Assembly (NCBI RefSeq): GCF_001563475.1
Contig: NZ_LPUT01000012.1
Span: 248,001-312,000, forward strand
Source of the DNA: Sporosarcina sp. HYO08
Lineage (GTDB): Bacteria; Bacillota; Bacilli; Bacillales_A; Planococcaceae
Length of the DNA: 64,000 nucleotides
Direction: 5' to 3'
Positions 48,594-58,822 of this stretch are shown here, piece by piece. The translations under genes and the position numbers were made by a program. How positions within the stretch are numbered: the stretch's first letter is position 1; the number at the start of each line of letters is the position of its first letter. The notes beneath the pieces were generated by a model. The model had not been told where the DNA came from. It was given only the letters and a program-made list of their open reading frames with translations, and did not search any database.

Positions 48594-49940
48594 TTATTTC
48601 ACAATACCTAAAGCATTCAAAAACACTAAAATAATCGTTAATGGAACAATCCATTTCATTAACAAATACCAAGTCGGATAAAGAGATTGCGCTTTTCCGC
48701 TGGCGATTAAAAATTCATCCCGAACAAGCACTTGGTCCATTCGATGAACGATAAATAGTGCAATGAGCAAACAGCCTGACGGCAGCAAAATATTACTAAC
48801 AAGGAAATCCGTCATGTCAAAAATCGTTCTTTTAAACAAAATGACAGATGATAATAGGCTTTCTGACAAGGCAGCAGGTATTGCAGCCAAAAATACGAAA
48901 CCGCCAATGATCCATGCACTTGCCTTACGAGAACGTTTTCCGTTAGCGGTCCAAGCCGCAACGATAATTTCATAAAGACTAAATGACGAAGTAAGTGTTG
49001 CAAAAAGGAACAACAACAAAAATAACGCTAAAAATAGCTGGCCAAATGGTAATTGGGAAAATACTGCCGGTAATACCATAAACAATAATTCCGGCCCCGC
49101 AGCGGGTTCATGTCCGAAAGCAAAGACAGCAGGGAATATGGCTAGTCCTGCCAACAGCGAGACGAATAAATTCATGCCCACCACGGAGAAGGCAGAAGAG
49201 GTTAAACTAACGTCCTTTTTTAAGTAAGAACTGTAAGTTACCATACAAGAAAAACCAACCGCTAGAGAGAAAAACGATTGCCCAAGCGCGTACAATATCG
49301 CTTCCCTCGTAATCTTTGAAAAATCCGGTGTCAGAAAGAATTTAACGCCTTCCATAGCCCCATCTAGCGTCAAAGACCGAATGACTAATAGGATAAAGAA
49401 GATAAATAATAATGGCATCATATATTTATTTGCTTTTTCGATTCCATTTTGAACACCAGAAGCAACGACCCAAACATTGATCACCGTAAAGATCAATAGA
49501 CCAAGTATAGTCGTGGACGGTGAACTAATAATCGAACCGAATAAAGCCGAATAGGAAGCGTCAGCAGAAATCACTTTTCCGCCGATCGACAAACCGCTAT
49601 AAATTAATACCCAGCCTCCGACGACACTATAAAATGAAAGAAGTAAAAAACAACCGACGACGCCAAGTTTGCCAACCCATCCCCAGACACTTGCGGGAGC
49701 AAGCTTTTTATAAGCGCTAATGGCCTCTTTCCCTGTCCCCCGACCGATAATGAATTCAGACAGCAGCATCGGTAAACCGATTAATACTGTAAATAAAACA
49801 AATATTAGGAAGAATGCACCTCCGCCACTCATCCCCGTTACATATGGAAATTTCCAAATGGCTCCTAAACCAATGGCAGCTCCTGCCGAAGAAAGGATAA
49901 ACCCAAGCTTAGAAGACCATTGCTCATTCTCTTGATTCAC
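48594..49940 (-). CDS. sodium-dependent neurotransmitter:symporter (NSS) family transporter
   Basis: 448-residue LeuT-type transporter with about eleven or twelve membrane helices. Diagnostic N-terminal segment SSAGAAIGLGAIWKFPYVTGMSGGGAFFLIF is TM1 with the unwound ion and substrate site. Likely Na+-coupled amino-acid uptake; substrate unknown. Separate unit, transcribed against its neighbours. Confidence 0.93.
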   Translation of the reverse strand: MNQENEQWSSKLGFILSSAGAAIGLGAIWKFPYVTGMSGGGAFFLIFVLFTVLIGLPMLLSEFIIGRGTGKEAISAYKKLAPASVWGWVGKLGVVGCFLLLSFYSVVGGWVLIYSGLSIGGKVISADASYSALFGSIISSPSTTILGLLIFTVINVWVVASGVQNGIEKANKYMMPLLFIFFILLVIRSLTLDGAMEGVKFFLTPDFSKITREAILYALGQSFFSLAVGFSCMVTYSSYLKKDVSLTSSAFSVVGMNLFVSLLAGLAIFPAVFAFGHEPAAGPELLFMVLPAVFSQLPFGQLFLALFLLLFLFATLTSSFSLYEIIVAAWTANGKRSRKASAWIIGGFVFLAAIPAALSESLLSSVILFKRTIFDMTDFLVSNILLPSGCLLIALFIVHRMDQVLVRDEFLIASGKAQSLYPTWYLLMKWIVPLTIILVFLNALGIVK

Positions 49941-50170
49941 ACGCTCACCTATTTCTCAACTTTTCTATTCTTTCTACTATAGTTATACCGTACTGTTACG
50001 TCAGAAACAAAAGATTTTTCACATTCTACTCTAGGAAAGTAGCAAGAATGAGTAATCAATTGATCTATTCGGTATAATGAAGGACATGGAATCTAGAACG
50101 GGTGGATCGATCGCGGTTTGGTAAGTGAGATCATCCATTTTATTGTCATGAAAGAAAGGAGTGGAAAAGT

Positions 50171-51079
50171 ATGTTGAAAATTTATCTATTATTAGCAACT
50201 ACGATGGTTGTGTGGGGGCTAAACTTGCCACTCCTTAAGTTTTTGCTCATCCATGTCAGTCCCGTCACAATGACGGCATTTAGAATTTTACTTGCGGGTT
50301 TAGCAGTGTTTTTATTTTTATGGATGGCTAAGCTCCTTCGCAAGCCTACTAAACAAGAGTGGATGTTTATTGTTGGAGGCGCACTTCTAAACGTTGCGCT
50401 TCACCATTACTTTTTAAATATGGGGCTTCTTCGTACGACGGGTACGAATGCTGGTTTGATCCTTGGAACCGGACCTGTTTTAACGGCAGTTTCGGCAGCG
50501 CTTATCATGCGGATTTTCCCATCGAAAATCCAATGGGGCGGTGTTCTTTTCGGGCTATGCGGCATTAGTTTTGTTGTCTTATCTGGAGGGGAAATTTCTG
50601 GACTCAGTTTAGGGGACTTATTTATTTTCATTTCCATCCTTGTGCAAGTGCTTTCCTTTTTAGTCATTTCAAAGGCATCGAAAACACTTGATCCGCGTTT
50701 AATGACAGCGTATATGATGCTCGTAGGAAGTGTTATTTTATTATTCGTGAGCATTATTCAAGAACCAGGTGAAATGAAAGTATTTTTAACAGTTCCGCCT
50801 GCTTTCTGGATGGGCTTTATCACCAGTGCGCTCATTGGAACGGCGGTTGGCCATTTGCTTTATAATTATTCAATCGGAAAAGTGGGCCCTTCCAAAGCGG
50901 CCATTTTCATGAATTTAAATACAATATTTTCATTGTTTGGATCGGCAATTTTCCTCGGTGAAAGTATTACGGCTCATCATCTTGTCGGTCTTGTATTTAT
51001 CATGATTGGCGTTGTTTTAGGTTCTGGTGCTGCTGAAGACTTATGGAAAAAACGAAAACAGAACGCCTTGGAAAATTAA
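50171..51079 (+). CDS. EamA/DMT family transporter
   Basis: 302 residues, ten predicted membrane helices in two EamA repeats (FRILLAGLAVFLFLWM region and NLNTIFSLFGSAIFLGESITAHHLVGLVFIMIGV region). Drug/metabolite transporter superfamily; substrate unknown. RBS AAAGGAGTGGAAAAGT. Monocistronic. Confidence 0.9.
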   Translation: MLKIYLLLATTMVVWGLNLPLLKFLLIHVSPVTMTAFRILLAGLAVFLFLWMAKLLRKPTKQEWMFIVGGALLNVALHHYFLNMGLLRTTGTNAGLILGTGPVLTAVSAALIMRIFPSKIQWGGVLFGLCGISFVVLSGGEISGLSLGDLFIFISILVQVLSFLVISKASKTLDPRLMTAYMMLVGSVILLFVSIIQEPGEMKVFLTVPPAFWMGFITSALIGTAVGHLLYNYSIGKVGPSKAAIFMNLNTIFSLFGSAIFLGESITAHHLVGLVFIMIGVVLGSGAAEDLWKKRKQNALEN

Positions 51080-51249
51080 TAATTACGTAACATGCCATTC
51101 TCTAGTCTTCATTGACAAAGGGAGCGGCTTTTTTGTTTTGGAGGTGAGTAAATATAGAGACTAGTCAATCACTTTAACATTATCTTAATAGTAGTTCTTA
51201 GATAAAGCTGTTAGACTAGTAACTAGCACCTATTAAGGAGGAGAATCGT

Positions 51250-53442
51250 TTGTTCAAGAAAAAATTTCTAGCTTCTTCTGTAACAGCCGCTGCAGTTGCG
51301 ACAGCGGTTATCGTTCCAACAGCATCAGCAGACACAATATCTTTTCAAGATGTATCTTCGAAATACGCAGACGCGGTTGACTTTTTAGTCGCCAACGAAA
51401 TGACGCAAGGCTTTAGTTCCACACAATTTGGGACAACCCATTCGATTAAGCGGGTAGATGCGGCTGTATTGATCGCAAAAGCAATCGGTTTTCAGCCGGA
51501 CTGGGACTATGAAGATTCCGGTTTTAAGGACGTGCCGAGCCGTGCAAAGTGGGCGGTTGATGCGCTTGTGGAAATTGGTGTCATAGATGGATTAAATGCG
51601 AAAGAATTTGGCTCCGATGCATTATTAACACGGAACCAGACTGCTAAAATACTAGCGAATGCGGCAGATCTTGACATTGATGATTCTATTAAAAAATCTA
51701 CTTATAAAGATGTAAACTCGAATTTTGCAAAGTACGTCGAAGCGCTTGTAAAAGCAGCGATTACACAAGGAAAAACAACAACAAGTTTCGGGGCGAATGA
51801 TCATGTCACGCGGGGCGAGTTGGCGCTGTTCATCCACCGTGCGAAAGAGCATTTTGGCTTCCTAGATCTTTTCGTTATGCATACAAATGATACACACGGT
51901 TATTTGGATTCATTTCCGTATTTGGCAACCCCGATCCAAGATCTAAGAAGAAACCATCGCAATACGCTGTTACTTCATGCGGGTGATGTCTTCTCGGGAG
52001 ACCTTTACTTCAATGCGTTTCACGGAGAAGCTGACCTCGCGATGATGAATCATCTAGGCTATGATGCCATGGTATTTGGTAACCATGAATTCGACCTTGG
52101 TTCGTCACCAGATGGGCATCTAGCACTTTCTAATTTTGTAAAAGACGCAGATTTTCCATTTGTCGCGGCGAATGTTAACTTTTCTAAAGATGCATTATTC
52201 GATGGACTGCAAACGAAAGACGTCAAAGTTGATTATGATAACGGGCATATTTATGATGGCGTCGTTTTAAATGTGAATGGCAATGAGGTCGGTTTATTTG
52301 GATTAACGACCGAAGAGACGCCAAGCATTTCCAGCACAGGAAAAGTGGAATTCTCGAATTATATCGATCGTGCGAAAGAAGCAGTGGAAAAGTTTGAAGA
52401 GATGGGTGTTAATAAAATCATCGCGCTGACACATATTGGCTTAGATGATTCACTTGATTGGGACAATGATATTGAACTGGTCAAGCAAGTAGAGGGAATT
52501 GACATTATCGTCGGGGGACACACGCACTCTACTTTATTAGCACCTCTTGTAGTCGATGAACACGATGCACCAACCATTATCGTGCAGGCAAATGAATATG
52601 GAAAGTTTCTAGGAACCCTCGACGTTTCGTTTAACCAGTTCGGTGAAGCGACGTTAAATGGCGGCGGTTTGATCCCGACTGAACCTGGTAAAGCAGCACT
52701 TGAAATAGATCCAAAAACAGCCGAAGTACTTGCACCATTTACAAAAGTGGTCGATGAAATGAAAGCAGAATCGATTGGCGTCGAAGCACTGGTTGACCTT
52801 GATGGTGGGCGTGATTCTAATAATGAAGGAATCTCAAGCGTTCGTCACAACGAAACAAATCTTGGGAACTTGATGACAGATGCGATGCTCGCAAAAGCAA
52901 AAACGATTAATGGAGACACATCCATTGCATTCCAAAATGGGGGCGGTATTCGTACATCTATTCCGGCAGGTGACATTACGGTTGGCGACGTATTAAAAGT
53001 GATGCCTTTCGGAAATGCGTTATCTATTGTGAAAATGACCGGCGCTGACATCCGCGCGACACTTGAGCACGGCGTTTCAGCGGACGTAATCGAAGGCGGC
53101 AAAGGATTAAAAGAATCTGGCGGATTCCTGCACGTGGCAGGCATGAAGTTTACGTATGACAGCACAAAGGAAAAAGGCCAGCGCGTAGTAAGTGTAGAAG
53201 TGCAAAATGGTGAGCAGTATGCAGCGCTTGATGATGCAAAAGTCTACTACGTCGCAACGAACTCCTTCACAGCACGCGGCGGCGATGGCTTCGAGAAATT
53301 CGAAGAAGCATATAAAGACGGCCGCGTATCCGACCCAGGCTTCGTCGACTACGAAAACTTCATTGAATACGTGAAAACACTAGGCGACAAAATTGAACCG
53401 AAACGCGAAGACCGTATTACAGATGTGGGGATAACGGAATAA
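51250..53442 (+). CDS. SLH-anchored 5'-nucleotidase / 2',3'-cyclic phosphodiesterase
   Basis: 730 residues: signal peptide (1-28), three SLH modules (~30-204), metallophosphatase domain from ~205 with VMHTNDTHG, LLHAGDVFSGD, GNHEFDLG and VGGHTHS, and a C-terminal 5'-nucleotidase domain (NLMTDAMLAKA, FQNGGGIRTSIPAGDIT). Wall-bound scavenging of extracellular nucleotides for phosphate and nucleosides is the expected role. TTG start after AAGGAGGAGAATCG. First of five SLH proteins in a row. Confidence 0.94.
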   Translation: MFKKKFLASSVTAAAVATAVIVPTASADTISFQDVSSKYADAVDFLVANEMTQGFSSTQFGTTHSIKRVDAAVLIAKAIGFQPDWDYEDSGFKDVPSRAKWAVDALVEIGVIDGLNAKEFGSDALLTRNQTAKILANAADLDIDDSIKKSTYKDVNSNFAKYVEALVKAAITQGKTTTSFGANDHVTRGELALFIHRAKEHFGFLDLFVMHTNDTHGYLDSFPYLATPIQDLRRNHRNTLLLHAGDVFSGDLYFNAFHGEADLAMMNHLGYDAMVFGNHEFDLGSSPDGHLALSNFVKDADFPFVAANVNFSKDALFDGLQTKDVKVDYDNGHIYDGVVLNVNGNEVGLFGLTTEETPSISSTGKVEFSNYIDRAKEAVEKFEEMGVNKIIALTHIGLDDSLDWDNDIELVKQVEGIDIIVGGHTHSTLLAPLVVDEHDAPTIIVQANEYGKFLGTLDVSFNQFGEATLNGGGLIPTEPGKAALEIDPKTAEVLAPFTKVVDEMKAESIGVEALVDLDGGRDSNNEGISSVRHNETNLGNLMTDAMLAKAKTINGDTSIAFQNGGGIRTSIPAGDITVGDVLKVMPFGNALSIVKMTGADIRATLEHGVSADVIEGGKGLKESGGFLHVAGMKFTYDSTKEKGQRVVSVEVQNGEQYAALDDAKVYYVATNSFTARGGDGFEKFEEAYKDGRVSDPGFVDYENFIEYVKTLGDKIEPKREDRITDVGITE

Positions 53443-53451
53443 TAGATTGAT

Positions 53452-53483
53452 AGCCGCCTCCTTGAGTGGGGGGCGGTTTTTTG
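53452..53483 (+). terminator. terminator after the nucleotidase gene
   Basis: AGCCGCCTCC / GGGGGGCGGT hairpin then TTTTTT. Confidence 0.85.
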
Positions 53484-53499
53484 TTGATCAAATTTACGC

Positions 53500-53707
53500 G
53501 AGTTCCTCGCAACTGCGCTCGAGATTCCCGCGATGATGCGCGAGTTCCCCTCAACGAAGCGTGAGTTCCCCGATCCGCCGCGAGTTCCCCGCAACTGCGC
53601 CCGAGTTTCCCGCAAAGATGCGTGAGTTCCCCGCAACTGCGCCCGAGATTCCCGCAAAGATGCGCGAGTTCCCCGCAACTGCGCCCGAGTTCCCCTCAAC
53701 AGGCTAA
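53500..53707 (+). repeat. 21-bp periodic array 3 (10 units)
   Basis: Units start at 53500, 53521, 53542, 53563, 53582, 53603, 53624, 53645, 53666 and 53687: 21 bp each except one of 19. Alternating unit types (GAGTTCCCCGCAACTGCGCCC and GAGWTTCCCGCAAAGATGCG) give a 42-bp higher-order period in the second half. Starts 17 bp after the terminator. From 53708 to 53953 only AT-rich sequence with no gene. Confidence 0.9.
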
Positions 53708-53953
53708 GTGATGCCTAAGCCGATAGCTACGAAAACCATTAAAAACGCTATCAAATTCCGACAAAACCGTGAAAATGCCTATATTTTCAAATTAGTGCCT
53801 TGGAAACGTATAAAACTAGTAAATAATATGATAGAATTTGAGTGTCATTTGCTGTCGCTTACATGTAAAAAACGGTAAGTTTGCCATGAAAAGCCAAACT
53901 GTACCTCTATATAAACTTCTTTAATTATTTAGAAGTAATGTTCATGTTAACTT

Positions 53954-53982
53954 TTGACACGGGATTGTCCCTCAAATATATG
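53954..53982 (+). promoter_or_regulatory. sigma-A promoter of the SLH-amidase gene
   Basis: TTGACA, 17 bases, TATATG, 39 bases before the TTG start. Confidence 0.8.
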
Positions 53983-54020
53983 TATTGAGAGGCAAAAAAT
54001 ACATAAAAGGAGTATAGAAT

Positions 54021-55505
54021 TTGAAGAAAATCTACCTGATCCTCACATCGTTTTTGTTATTTGCTACTCTATCGTTCTTGCCGACGGATTCGGCCAAGGC
54101 CGCAACGAACTATGTGGATATTCCTTCCAACCATCGCGCTTACAAGGAAATTAGCTATCTAGCGCAAAGTGATATTCCCACAACCAATATCCCAAATATT
54201 TTTGCACCAGATGCTGCCATGACACGGGCACATGCCGCGGCGATGATCGGAAAAGCAGTCGGTCTAGAGGGTGATGTAACGACTACTCGTTTTTCAGACG
54301 TTCCATCCAGTCATTTATTCGCAGGCTATATCAATGAAGCGGTGCAACGCGAAATTTTATACGGCTATAAAGATGGTTCCTTCCAGCCGAATAAAACATT
54401 GACACGCGGTGAGATGGCGCTAATGATCAGTCGCGCATTTGGCTATAAGTCTGAAACGACAACGGCTGCTGCTCACGAGTTAATGGACAAAGGAATCTCT
54501 AAAGGAACTGGAAACGGAAACTTTGGCGTAGGGGAACTCATGAAACGCGGCGATTTCGCAGTATTCTTAGCTCGTGCGATTAATGCCGAGTTCCGCGTCA
54601 ATGGGGAAGCACCGACAGCGACCTCGATGTATGTAACGCCAGATACTTTAAACTTCCGCCAAGGCCCTTCTACATCGTATATTGAAACGAAAAAATTATT
54701 TATGGGTTATCCGGTGGAGGCATACTACAAAGTAGGCGACTGGGTGTATATAAAAGTCGACCAATCTTATGGGTTCGTACATAGCGCCTATTTATCAACA
54801 AATCAGCCGTCCGTCAGTTCGATCAAAGCACCCCTTGATTTAATACCGGAAGTGAGCAACCCCGGCAATCATACAGGCGGGAAAAAACCGTTGAACCAAC
54901 TAATGGTCATTGTTGATCCAGGACACGGCGCACATGACCCAGGCGGATCTGGCTTCGGTCTCCAGGAGAAAAACGTTGTCTTGGACATGTCACTTCGCTT
55001 GAAAAAATATTTCAATCAGACGCCGATCAATGTCAAATTGACGCGTGAAACAGATGTTTTCTTATCACTTTCCCAACGTGTCAGTTTTGCACGTGCGAAT
55101 CAAGGAGATCTGTTCATTAGTATTCATACAAACGCACATACCGGCGCTGCCACTGGACTTGAAACATATTATTACGGAGCGGCTAAAAATCCGTACGTTC
55201 AAAGCTCTCAAGCGTTGTCCAATTACATTCAAAAGCGTGCACTGCAAGCTTGGAACTTAGGCAACCGAGGCTCTAAACACGGAAATTTCCACGTTCTGCG
55301 TGAAAATACAATGCCTGCTGTCCTTGTCGAGGCAGGGTTTATCGACAATAAAAGGGACAATGCATATATCGCCTCTCCAACCCATCGCGAATCGATGGCA
55401 AGAGCGATTTTCCTCGGAACGCTCGACTATTTATATCATTACGAGGGACGGACAGATGTTGCGTCACTTTACACAAAATTTAACGCAAGACCATCTGCAA
55501 AATAA
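54021..55505 (+). CDS. SLH-anchored N-acetylmuramoyl-L-alanine amidase
   Basis: 494 residues: signal peptide (~1-28), three SLH modules (~31-195), a bacterial SH3 domain (LNFRQGPSTSYIETKKL), then an Amidase_3 zinc domain (VIVDPGHGAHDPGGSG, FISIHTNAHTG, VLVEAGFIDN). It should cleave the MurNAc-L-Ala bond of peptidoglycan. TTG start after AAAGGAG. Own promoter and terminator. Confidence 0.95.
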   Translation: MKKIYLILTSFLLFATLSFLPTDSAKAATNYVDIPSNHRAYKEISYLAQSDIPTTNIPNIFAPDAAMTRAHAAAMIGKAVGLEGDVTTTRFSDVPSSHLFAGYINEAVQREILYGYKDGSFQPNKTLTRGEMALMISRAFGYKSETTTAAAHELMDKGISKGTGNGNFGVGELMKRGDFAVFLARAINAEFRVNGEAPTATSMYVTPDTLNFRQGPSTSYIETKKLFMGYPVEAYYKVGDWVYIKVDQSYGFVHSAYLSTNQPSVSSIKAPLDLIPEVSNPGNHTGGKKPLNQLMVIVDPGHGAHDPGGSGFGLQEKNVVLDMSLRLKKYFNQTPINVKLTRETDVFLSLSQRVSFARANQGDLFISIHTNAHTGAATGLETYYYGAAKNPYVQSSQALSNYIQKRALQAWNLGNRGSKHGNFHVLRENTMPAVLVEAGFIDNKRDNAYIASPTHRESMARAIFLGTLDYLYHYEGRTDVASLYTKFNARPSAK

Positions 55506-55513
55506 TCCTACGT

Positions 55514-55549
55514 ACCCCGCCGGAAAAATTGTTCGGTGGGGCTTTTTTT
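55514..55549 (+). terminator. terminator after the amidase gene
   Basis: CCCCGCCG / CGGTGGGGC hairpin then TTTTTTT. Confidence 0.88.
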
Positions 55550-55600
55550 AAAATAGTAATCTTGTACAATGGAAGTAAGCTGTTGGAAAGGATGATTTTA

Positions 55601-57490
55601 TTGAAGAAAATTGGAATGTCATTGTACCTATCCATCCTATTCATTTTCTGCATGCAATCGACGACATTCGCCGAAGAATCGCGTGCCGATTATTTATTAA
55701 TAGGGGAAAATCAAACAGAAATTACGCGCTACATGAATGAACAAAACATTCCAATCGGAAAAATCTACTCGTCTTTTTCCATCATTAGTGCAAGTTTGAC
55801 AGAATCTGAATATGCACTGCTGCAGAACCGATTTCCAAACTTAACGACCCAAAAAAATCAAACATACAAATCTTCGAAAGATACAACGCCTACCTCGATC
55901 AAAGCAGTGCAAGCTGCGAAAGAACAAACGCTTCCTTACACAGGGGCAGGCATTAAAGTGGCAGTGCTCGACTCGGGGGTTGACGTGAAACATCGCGACT
56001 TGAAAGTACAGGGCGGCTATTGCTCGCTTGGCTATGATTGTGCACCAGGCACTCCTTACGACGATGACAATGGACATGGCACCCATGTCGCGGGCATTAT
56101 TGCCGCTTCAAACAACAACACGGGCATTATCGGTATTGCGCCTGATGTTGAATTATATAGTATAAAAGCACTTAATGCATTCGGCGTGGGTTCAACAAAT
56201 AGCTTGATCAACGGGGTCGAATGGGCGATTAAAAATAATATTGATATTTTAAATTTAAGCATTACAACAGAAGACCACGATGTCGCGTTGGAAAAAGCAT
56301 TAGCCACTGCATATCAAAAGGGAATGTTGATCGTCGGTTCGGCAGGAAACAACGGCGGAACTGCCAATAAATCCGTCATGTACCCAGCGAAATATGAGAC
56401 AGTAATTGCTGTGTCAGCTGTGAAAAACGATTTATCCAAACTAAAAGAAAGCGCAATGGGCAAAGAAGTCGATATTGCAGCGCCGGGGGAATTGGTTTTT
56501 AGTACATATCCTGTGAAATTCGATTCTTTGGATTTTAAAGTAGACGGCTATACACATATGTCGGGAACGTCCATGGCAACACCGCACGTGACAGGCATTC
56601 TTGCTTTGTATAAAGAACGCTTCCCGAAAAAATCGAATGTAGAACTGCGGGCACTTCTTCAATCACATGCGAAAGATCTTGGTGATTCGGGGAAAGACCC
56701 GATTTTCGGATATGGCCTCGCGCAGTACGTCCCAAACATTCCAGGAACAACGGTATTTGATGTGAAAGAAGAAGTGGGCCTCGCGACACTTGCAACTACC
56801 TATAAAGTGTCAAGCATCGAATCGGGCGGCAAAAAAATTACATCTGAAAATAACGTGTGGAAAATATACGGCGTTGGCGGGAGAAAGAACATTCTCGTCA
56901 CTTCTGTCGATGCGAACGGTAAGTCGCTCGTTGAACAGCAATATATTCAGTTGAAAAGTCCAATGTTTTCCGATGTCATCAACGCCCAACGCTTTGCCGA
57001 GTCAATCGGTTATTTAAGCAGCCGAAAGCAAATAAACGGCTTTGAAGACGGTACCTTTAGACCATACGCCAACATCACACGCGGCGAAGCAGCCGCACTT
57101 ATCGGACGCGCACTCGGGTATTCAGATGAAAAAACGACAACAAAATTCGCTGATGTATCGGCATCTTCATTTGCCTCAGGCTACATTCAAAAAGCAGTAG
57201 ATGCAAAAATTATATCGGGGTATTCCGACGGCACATTCCGCCCAGGAAATTTCGTCACACGCGCCGAAATGGCCATTTTGATATCGAAGGCATTTGACTT
57301 AAAAGCAACAACGGCCAAAACATTTACAGACGTCGCTTCGTCTATGTCCGCCTATCAAGCCATTAACACGCTAATTGCCGCGGGTGTCACAACAGGATAC
57401 GGGGACGGCACCTTCAAACCATACGACAACATGACAAGAGCCGACTTCTCGGTGTTCTTGGCTAGGGTGCAAGACGATGTTTTTAAATAA
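55601..57490 (+). CDS. SLH-anchored subtilisin-like serine protease
   Basis: 629 residues: signal peptide (~1-24), I9-type propeptide (~29-80), S8 protease domain with Asp124 (AVLDSGVD), His159 (NGHGTHVAG) and Ser324 (SGTSMATPHV), a linker, and three C-terminal SLH modules (~460-629, each with DGTF and TRxE/TRAD). Wall-attached extracellular protease. TTG start at 55601, eight bases after AAAGGA; upstream in-frame starts lie in the preceding terminator. Confidence 0.94.
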   Translation: MKKIGMSLYLSILFIFCMQSTTFAEESRADYLLIGENQTEITRYMNEQNIPIGKIYSSFSIISASLTESEYALLQNRFPNLTTQKNQTYKSSKDTTPTSIKAVQAAKEQTLPYTGAGIKVAVLDSGVDVKHRDLKVQGGYCSLGYDCAPGTPYDDDNGHGTHVAGIIAASNNNTGIIGIAPDVELYSIKALNAFGVGSTNSLINGVEWAIKNNIDILNLSITTEDHDVALEKALATAYQKGMLIVGSAGNNGGTANKSVMYPAKYETVIAVSAVKNDLSKLKESAMGKEVDIAAPGELVFSTYPVKFDSLDFKVDGYTHMSGTSMATPHVTGILALYKERFPKKSNVELRALLQSHAKDLGDSGKDPIFGYGLAQYVPNIPGTTVFDVKEEVGLATLATTYKVSSIESGGKKITSENNVWKIYGVGGRKNILVTSVDANGKSLVEQQYIQLKSPMFSDVINAQRFAESIGYLSSRKQINGFEDGTFRPYANITRGEAAALIGRALGYSDEKTTTKFADVSASSFASGYIQKAVDAKIISGYSDGTFRPGNFVTRAEMAILISKAFDLKATTAKTFTDVASSMSAYQAINTLIAAGVTTGYGDGTFKPYDNMTRADFSVFLARVQDDVFK

Positions 57491-57496
57491 TGAGTG

Positions 57497-57538
57497 AACC
57501 GGCTGCTAGGGTATTATACCTGGCGGCCGGTTTTTTTA
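57497..57538 (+). terminator. terminator after the protease gene
   Basis: AACCGGCTGC / GCGGCCGGTT hairpin with TTTTTTT. Confidence 0.88.
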
Positions 57539-57691
57539 ACGGCCAGTTACTCTCCAATAAACCCGTGCTAGTGCCCAACGAACACCCCACAATTCCCATA
57601 ATTTAACGAAATCCCCAAAATACGCTACAAAACTCAAAAATGAATGATAGAATAGTAGAAAAGTCGAAAAACTAGACAATGGGGTGGCTTT

Positions 57692-58696
57692 ATGAGGAAA
57701 CGGTTGACGGTTGCGTGGTTCTTATTTTCATTCATCATCATTCTTCCTTTCGTCTCGACAAAAGAAGTGCTAGCAGCAACAAACGATAACATTACAAAAT
57801 TTGCAAAGCAATTCGAGGGCACGCCTTATCTTTGGGCTGGCACAACACCAGCCGGCTTTGATTGTTCCGGCTTTATCCGTTACGTATTCAGCAATTTCGG
57901 CATTGATCTGCCAAGGACATCTGAAACGCAATATACGGCAGGAAAGCCGGTAGAAGCGAAAGATCTGCAACCGGGCGATATTGTATTTTTCCAAAATACA
58001 TATAAAGAGGGCATCTCTCATTCCGGCATTTATTTAGGGGATAATCAATTCATTTCGGCAGAATCAAAAGGCATCGCGATTTCGAAACTATTTTCCCATC
58101 CGTACTGGGATTCCAAATACGCGGGTGCTAGGCGAGTGACGGGCAATGCGAAACCGACAGCCCCAATCTTCACGGATGTCACAACATCGCACCTTGCATA
58201 CAATGCCATCGTTGACTTAAACAATAAAGGCATCATTGGCGGTTATCCAGATGCCACGTTTAAACCTGAAGAATCGATTACACGCGGACAAGCTGCGGCG
58301 ATGTTAAACCGCCACTTAAAGCTGACGGCCAAACAAGAAGTCACTTTTACAGATGTGGGGAAATCGAACCCATTTGCTCCGCATATCGCGGCAATGAATG
58401 AAGCTGATATTTTAAAAGGCTATGAAAATGGCACATTCGGAATCGATGACACACTTACTCGCGGCCAGTTGGCGGTCATCTTGGATCGGGCATTTAATTT
58501 ACAAGCGAAGGCAAACAAAGTTCAAATCGCATCCCTTTACCAAGACGTTGCACCGAATTACTGGGCATCGGACGCCATTCATGCGCTGAAAACACTTGAT
58601 AAGACAGGCATTTTCCAGACGAGCACGTATGACATTACAAAAAACACATCACGTGCGGAATTTTCCGCAGCTGTCTATAGTGCGATCTCAAAATAA
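57692..58696 (+). CDS. SLH-anchored NlpC/P60 endopeptidase
   Basis: 334 residues: signal peptide (~1-29), NlpC/P60 domain with Cys58 (FDCSGF) and His110 (SHSGIY), then three C-terminal SLH modules (~155-334). It likely cleaves D-Glu-diamino-acid bonds in wall peptides. ATG after GGGGTGGCTTT. Domain order is the reverse of the amidase and glucosaminidase neighbours. Confidence 0.94.
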   Translation: MRKRLTVAWFLFSFIIILPFVSTKEVLAATNDNITKFAKQFEGTPYLWAGTTPAGFDCSGFIRYVFSNFGIDLPRTSETQYTAGKPVEAKDLQPGDIVFFQNTYKEGISHSGIYLGDNQFISAESKGIAISKLFSHPYWDSKYAGARRVTGNAKPTAPIFTDVTTSHLAYNAIVDLNNKGIIGGYPDATFKPEESITRGQAAAMLNRHLKLTAKQEVTFTDVGKSNPFAPHIAAMNEADILKGYENGTFGIDDTLTRGQLAVILDRAFNLQAKANKVQIASLYQDVAPNYWASDAIHALKTLDKTGIFQTSTYDITKNTSRAEFSAAVYSAISK

Positions 58697-58701
58697 TACT
58701 G

Positions 58702-58728
58702 AATCCCTTGACCTAGTCGAGGGATTTT
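58702..58728 (+). terminator. terminator after the NlpC/P60 gene
   Basis: AATCCCTTGAC / GTCGAGGGATT hairpin followed by TTCT. Confidence 0.8.
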
Positions 58729-58822
58729 CTATTTACAATTCTAGTAAAAAGTATGACAATAGCAAGGTGCTGTACCCGTTGAATTTTGATAGAATGATAG
58801 GAAGGAAGAGGGGGGACAAACT

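Noticed and set aside
48594-49940. Transferred island carrying the two transporters
   Set aside because: Base composition and codon use look like the neighbours, and flanking terminators are ordinary; nothing marks a boundary.
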